In this document: piece after piece, positions 60,621 to 64,000 of the stretch
Layout: each line of letters opens with the position of its first letter
How positions within the stretch are numbered: position 1 is the stretch's first letter
Assembly: GCF_029960785.1 (NCBI RefSeq)
Contig: NZ_JASBQE010000039.1
Location: 1-64,000 of the forward strand
Source: Polyangium sp. 15x6
Lineage (GTDB): Bacteria > Myxococcota_A > Polyangia > Polyangiales > Polyangiaceae
Direction: 5' to 3'
Length of the DNA: 64,000 bases
Position numbers and translations under genes: made by a program
Notes under the pieces: generated by a model
The model's database searches: none
What the model was told of the DNA's origin: nothing
The model's input: only the letters and a program-made list of their open reading frames with translations

Positions 60621-62141
60621 ATGAGGACCTACCTGGCGGCGTTCGCGCTCTCGGCGCTCGTCAGTGGGATTTTCACGCCGCTCGTGCGCCTCCTCGCGTT
60701 CCGGCTCGGCGCGGTTTCACGTCCCGGCGGCAGGCACGTGCACCGCCACGAGACGCCGAGGCTCGGCGGCCTCGCGATTTGCGCGGGCTTCTTCGCGCCG
60801 CTCGTGGGCCTGTTTTTCGTGCAATCGGTGGTGGCGCAGGCGTTCACGCAGGACGTACGCAAGGTCATCGGCCTCTTCGCGGGCGGCGCGATCCTCTGCG
60901 CCGTGGGCGCGATCGACGACACGCGTGGCCTCCGCGCGCTGCACAAGCTTTACGCGCAGGTCGCGGTGGCCGTGCTCGCGTTCGCCTGCGGATTCCGGAT
61001 CGAGGCGATCTCCTTGCCTTTCGTGGGCGAGCTCTCGATGGGCATCTTCGCCCTGCCCATCACGGTGCTCTGGATCGTGGGCATCGTGAATGCGGTGAAC
61101 CTCATCGACGGGCTCGACGGCCTCGCCGCGGGCGTGGTGTTTTTCGCGGCCCTGACGAATTTCGTCGTCGCGTATCTATCGTTCGGCACGCTGCCCGCGC
61201 TCTTCATGGCGACGATGATGGGCGCGATCATCGGGTTTCTCTTTTACAATTTCAACCCCGCGCGCATCTTCATGGGCGACTCGGGGAGTTATTTCCTCGG
61301 CTACGTCATCGCCGCGACGTCGCTCATCGGCGCGACGCAGAAGGCGTCGACCACGGTCTCGCTGCTCGTGCCCGTGGTCGCCCTCGGCGTGCCGATCTTC
61401 GACACGCTCTTCGCGATGGTGCGGCGCTGGCTCGAGCGCCGGCCGCTGTTCTCCCCGGATCGCGGGCACATCCATCACCGCCTGCTCGACATGGGCATCA
61501 CGCACCGCCGCGCGGTGCTCATCATTTACGGCGTGAGCGTGCTGCTCACGGTGGCGGCGATCGGCATCTCGCTCGGCCGGAGCTGGCAGGTGGGGCTCGC
61601 GCTCGTGGCGAGCAGCGTGGTGTTCATCGGGCTCGTGCGCACCGTGGGGTATTTCGAGCAGGTGCACGGGCGGCGGCGGCAAAAAGAACGGCTGCGCTCG
61701 CGCGACAGCGAGATCCTGCGCCGCCTCTTGCCCCGGCTTCCCGCGCGTTTCGAGGCGGCGCGATCCGAGGCCGACGTGCTCTCTACGATCGGGACCTTCG
61801 CGCTCGAAGGACATCTCGCATACGTCGAGATTCTCCCCGTGATCGAGGGCGAGCCCACGGCGTTTCGCTGGACGAACCCGACGGACGAGGATCCTTACGG
61901 CCGCGACGTGGTGTCGGCGCGTTATCCGATCGGCCGGGACGACGCGGCGCGCGCGGAGCTGAAATTCGGCCTGCGCAGCGATTTCGGCGACGTCTCGCCG
62001 CAGACCGAGGTGCTGCTCCAGGTCGTGACGGACATGGTGGAGGCGAGCCTCTCGCGCGTGAAGAGCCGCCTCGCGCCGCGGGTGCTCGCCGAAGCGGAGG
62101 CGGCCGAAGCGCCGGCGCTCGAGGCCGCGTCGGGGACCTGA
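60621..62141 (+). CDS. WecA/MraY-family polyprenyl-phosphate sugar-1-phosphate transferase with extra C-terminal domain
   Basis: 506 residues from ATG 60621. The membrane core (about 1-350, ten or eleven helices) has the family motifs AIDDTRGL (the Asp pair), NLIDGLDGLAAG, FNPARIFMGDSGSYFLG and the RGHIHHRLLD His motif. It transfers GlcNAc-1-P or a similar sugar phosphate to undecaprenyl phosphate and so starts repeat-unit synthesis. About 150 soluble residues follow (from QEKERLRSRDS-like sequence at about 355), including a GAF-like region with TFALEGHLAYVEIL. This extension is absent from standard WecA, and I infer a regulatory role. Confidence 0.92.
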   Translation: MRTYLAAFALSALVSGIFTPLVRLLAFRLGAVSRPGGRHVHRHETPRLGGLAICAGFFAPLVGLFFVQSVVAQAFTQDVRKVIGLFAGGAILCAVGAIDDTRGLRALHKLYAQVAVAVLAFACGFRIEAISLPFVGELSMGIFALPITVLWIVGIVNAVNLIDGLDGLAAGVVFFAALTNFVVAYLSFGTLPALFMATMMGAIIGFLFYNFNPARIFMGDSGSYFLGYVIAATSLIGATQKASTTVSLLVPVVALGVPIFDTLFAMVRRWLERRPLFSPDRGHIHHRLLDMGITHRRAVLIIYGVSVLLTVAAIGISLGRSWQVGLALVASSVVFIGLVRTVGYFEQVHGRRRQKERLRSRDSEILRRLLPRLPARFEAARSEADVLSTIGTFALEGHLAYVEILPVIEGEPTAFRWTNPTDEDPYGRDVVSARYPIGRDDAARAELKFGLRSDFGDVSPQTEVLLQVVTDMVEASLSRVKSRLAPRVLAEAEAAEAPALEAASGT

Positions 62142-62184
62142 GAGGGCTTGACGGCCGCTTTCGGATGGCCAACGCTGCCCCGCG

Positions 62185-62934
62185 GTGATTCTGCTTTATC
62201 ATCATATCCTGCCCGAGGGCGACGCCGCGGGCCTCTCCGACGAGGATGGGCTCTTTTTCCGGCACAGCCCCGAGGCCTTCCGATTTCACCTGGAGGAGCT
62301 TCAGCGGCGGGGATATCGGTTCGGCTCGCTCGATGGCCTCGTCCGCCAGATCGACGACGGCATCGCGGAGGACGAGCGCTCGGCATTCGTGACGTTCGAC
62401 GACGGATGGCGGAACCAGTACGAGCACGCCTTGCCGATCCTGCGGGCGCTCGGGATCCCGGCGACGTTTTTCGTCACGACGGACCACCTGCGGAAGGGCG
62501 TTTCGTGCACGAAGCGGATGGGCCCCGCGGAGCTCGGGGCGCTCGTGGATGCGGGCATGACGATCGGCTCGCACACGCGGACGCATCCGGATCTCGTGCG
62601 CCTCGACGATACGCGGCTGGAAGAGGAGCTCCGCGGCAGCCGGCAGGATCTCGAGGATCTGCTCGGCAGACCCGTCACGCTTTTCGCCTATCCGGGCGGC
62701 TCGCTCTCCGCGCGCGTGGTCCGCGCCGTGCGCCGCGCCGGCTACGAGGCCGCATGCTCGAGCTTCGGTCCGGCGCGGAACGACGCGACCTCGATTTTCT
62801 GGCTTTACCGCGACGTGATCAGCGCGTCGATGCAGAGCCCGCGGGATCGGTATCGTCTCTCGCCCGTCGCGCGGCAGCTCCTCACGTTCCGCGTCGAGCG
62901 CCGCTTGCGCGCGAGCCTGCACCGCCGCGCCTGA
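62185..62934 (+). CDS. Polysaccharide deacetylase (NodB family, CE4)
   Basis: 249 residues from GTG 62185 (MILLYHHILPEG). The CE4 motifs are TFDDGWRNQYEHA (catalytic Asp and metal Asp), GSHTRTHPDL (the two metal His) and FAYPGGS. There is no signal peptide or membrane helix, so it may act in the cytoplasm on a lipid-linked intermediate, or be exported without a recognised signal. It should remove N-acetyl groups from the polysaccharide or its precursor. It lies 6 bp before the GNAT gene. Confidence 0.9.
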   Translation: MILLYHHILPEGDAAGLSDEDGLFFRHSPEAFRFHLEELQRRGYRFGSLDGLVRQIDDGIAEDERSAFVTFDDGWRNQYEHALPILRALGIPATFFVTTDHLRKGVSCTKRMGPAELGALVDAGMTIGSHTRTHPDLVRLDDTRLEEELRGSRQDLEDLLGRPVTLFAYPGGSLSARVVRAVRRAGYEAACSSFGPARNDATSIFWLYRDVISASMQSPRDRYRLSPVARQLLTFRVERRLRASLHRRA

Positions 62935-62940
62935 GGAGCC

Positions 62941-63975
62941 ATGACGGAGCTTTTGGTTCGTGCATTCGCGCGTGACGAGGTGAGGGATCACGTCGCGTCG
63001 TTCGCGCTGCTCCACGGCGTGCGGCCGGAGGAATTCGACGCCGATTTCATGGACTGGTGGTTCTTCCGGAACCCCACGCACGAGGGGCTGCTCTCGGGCG
63101 CGTTCGACGGCGACGCGCTGGTCGGTTACGTGGGTTTCGCGGCGCAGCACCTCCGCGTGAACGGGCGGCGCGTCTCGGCCGCGATCCTGAGCAGCGCGTT
63201 CACGCATCCCGATCATCGCGGCAAGGGGCTCTTCCAGCGATTGATCCGGTTCCTCGTCGAGGCCGCGGGCGCACGGGGACACGAAGCCGTCTTCGGCTGG
63301 CCCAACGAGACCGCGCTGCGGATTTATCTGGGCCGCCTCGGCTTCTCGGCCATGTTCCCCGTGGACCGATCCGCCCGTCCGGTGTCCTTCGGCCCGCTCG
63401 GCGCGCGGTTCGGCAAGCCCGGCGTCTTCGTTGCGGAATGCGCGGGCGCCGCGTTCGACCGAGTGCTGCCGCTGCGCCTCGGACGCTATCGGTACGAGAT
63501 CGGGCCGGCCAGCGAGCACGAATGGGAAGGCTTCATGGCGAGGGTGCTCGCCGCCTCCGATTGCATGCTCGAACGCCCGCACGCGTACGTCCGCTGGCGC
63601 CTGTCCCGTCCACGGCGCGAATACATCGAGGTGCGGATACGCGACGAGCGTGGCGTGCTCCGCGGCTGGGCCGCGGCCCGCCTGCCCATCCCGAGCGAGC
63701 CGCCGCGCCTGCACGTCGGCGATTTCCTCGTCGACCCGCGGAGCCCCCGCGCGCTTCGGGCGCTTTTCGCGGCCTGCGCGATGGAGGCTCGCCGCCGTTC
63801 CCTCGAGCAGGTTTATACGATCGCGCGCTCGGCCCGGATCGGGAGCACGCTCGCGACGCTGGGGTTTGTATCGCGGCGCTCCGCGACGCCCATCGTGGGG
63901 ATCGCGACGTCGAACGCGGACCTCTCGCCCTATCACGCGTGGGAGTACCGCGACGCGGACATGGACATGTTCTGA
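62941..63975 (+). CDS. GNAT-family acyltransferase
   Basis: 344 residues. Two GNAT-like halves are suggested: the first (about 1-150) has the acetyl-CoA loop SSAFTHPDHRGKGLFQRLI with HRGKG and then FGWPNETALRIYLGRLGF, a full motif A and B. The second (180-330) is degenerate, with RALFAACAMEARRRSLEQVYT. The family includes FemAB-like and sugar N-acyltransferases, so it may acylate the amino group exposed by the preceding deacetylase. It is the last complete gene in the window. Confidence 0.85.
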   Translation: MTELLVRAFARDEVRDHVASFALLHGVRPEEFDADFMDWWFFRNPTHEGLLSGAFDGDALVGYVGFAAQHLRVNGRRVSAAILSSAFTHPDHRGKGLFQRLIRFLVEAAGARGHEAVFGWPNETALRIYLGRLGFSAMFPVDRSARPVSFGPLGARFGKPGVFVAECAGAAFDRVLPLRLGRYRYEIGPASEHEWEGFMARVLAASDCMLERPHAYVRWRLSRPRREYIEVRIRDERGVLRGWAAARLPIPSEPPRLHVGDFLVDPRSPRALRALFAACAMEARRRSLEQVYTIARSARIGSTLATLGFVSRRSATPIVGIATSNADLSPYHAWEYRDADMDMF

Positions 63976-64000
63976 GCCGCGCGCGGGCGGGTCGATCCGG

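Overview
The window is very GC-rich and reads like the chromosome of a predatory myxobacterium of the Polyangiales (Polyangium/Sorangium type). The signs are a lipoprotein ending in a MYXO-CTERM-like tail, many secreted Cys-rich or lipidated proteins, caspase-like and STAND proteins with WD40 propellers, PHPATVQ repeat proteins, and large surface-polysaccharide loci. This placement is inference; no rRNA or tRNA gene was seen.

Region 1 (1-3.4 kb) is the end of a decayed integrative element: the C-terminal remnant of a RepA-like ATPase, then a tyrosine recombinase whose catalytic Tyr is a Cys. Its 3' end runs into an AHH-type nuclease toxin gene that is truncated at its HH motif and carries two frameshifts. 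Region 2 (3.4-23 kb) is mostly envelope and regulatory-protease genes: a lipoprotein with five SPRY-like repeats and an M23 peptidase domain; a DUF4280 PAAR-like protein followed directly by a CHAT protease-STAND NTPase-WD40 protein and a second caspase-fold protease; an OmpA-family protein; a small helical protein; a protein with two CxxCH motifs; and a 1050-residue Cys-rich MYXO-CTERM lipoprotein. Three intergenic stretches here are built of palindromic or tandem repeats.

Region 3 (23.1-41.9 kb) is one long minus-strand type VI secretion locus in the order lipoprotein, degenerate ANL-fold protein, tssA, tssG, tssB, tssC, hcp, tssK, tssE, vgrG, detached beta-helix spike, tssF, tssL, small protein, tssM, tssJ. 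No tssH/clpV is present. TssB carries an unusually long insertion and the VgrG spike is split over two genes.

Region 4 (42.0-47.1 kb, plus strand) is a tightly overlapping operon: small protein, coiled-coil protein, radical-SAM activase-like protein, GTPase with a C-terminal membrane anchor, and a DUF4157 protein with a predicted permuted papain-like toxin domain, followed by a second PHPATVQ-repeat protein with a possible ADP-ribosyltransferase-like domain. It is transcribed divergently from the T6SS locus. I regard it as the best candidate for an undescribed effector maturation or delivery module.

Region 5 (47.2-64 kb) is a surface-polysaccharide locus: methyltransferases, CgeB-like and GT4 glycosyltransferases, an Alg14/Alg13-like pair, a carbamoyltransferase, a WecA-type initiating transferase, a polysaccharide deacetylase and a GNAT acyltransferase. 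It is interrupted at 52.0-57.4 kb by an AAA ATPase/metallophosphoesterase pair (a possible conflict system), two hypothetical genes and a Uma2 nuclease gene.
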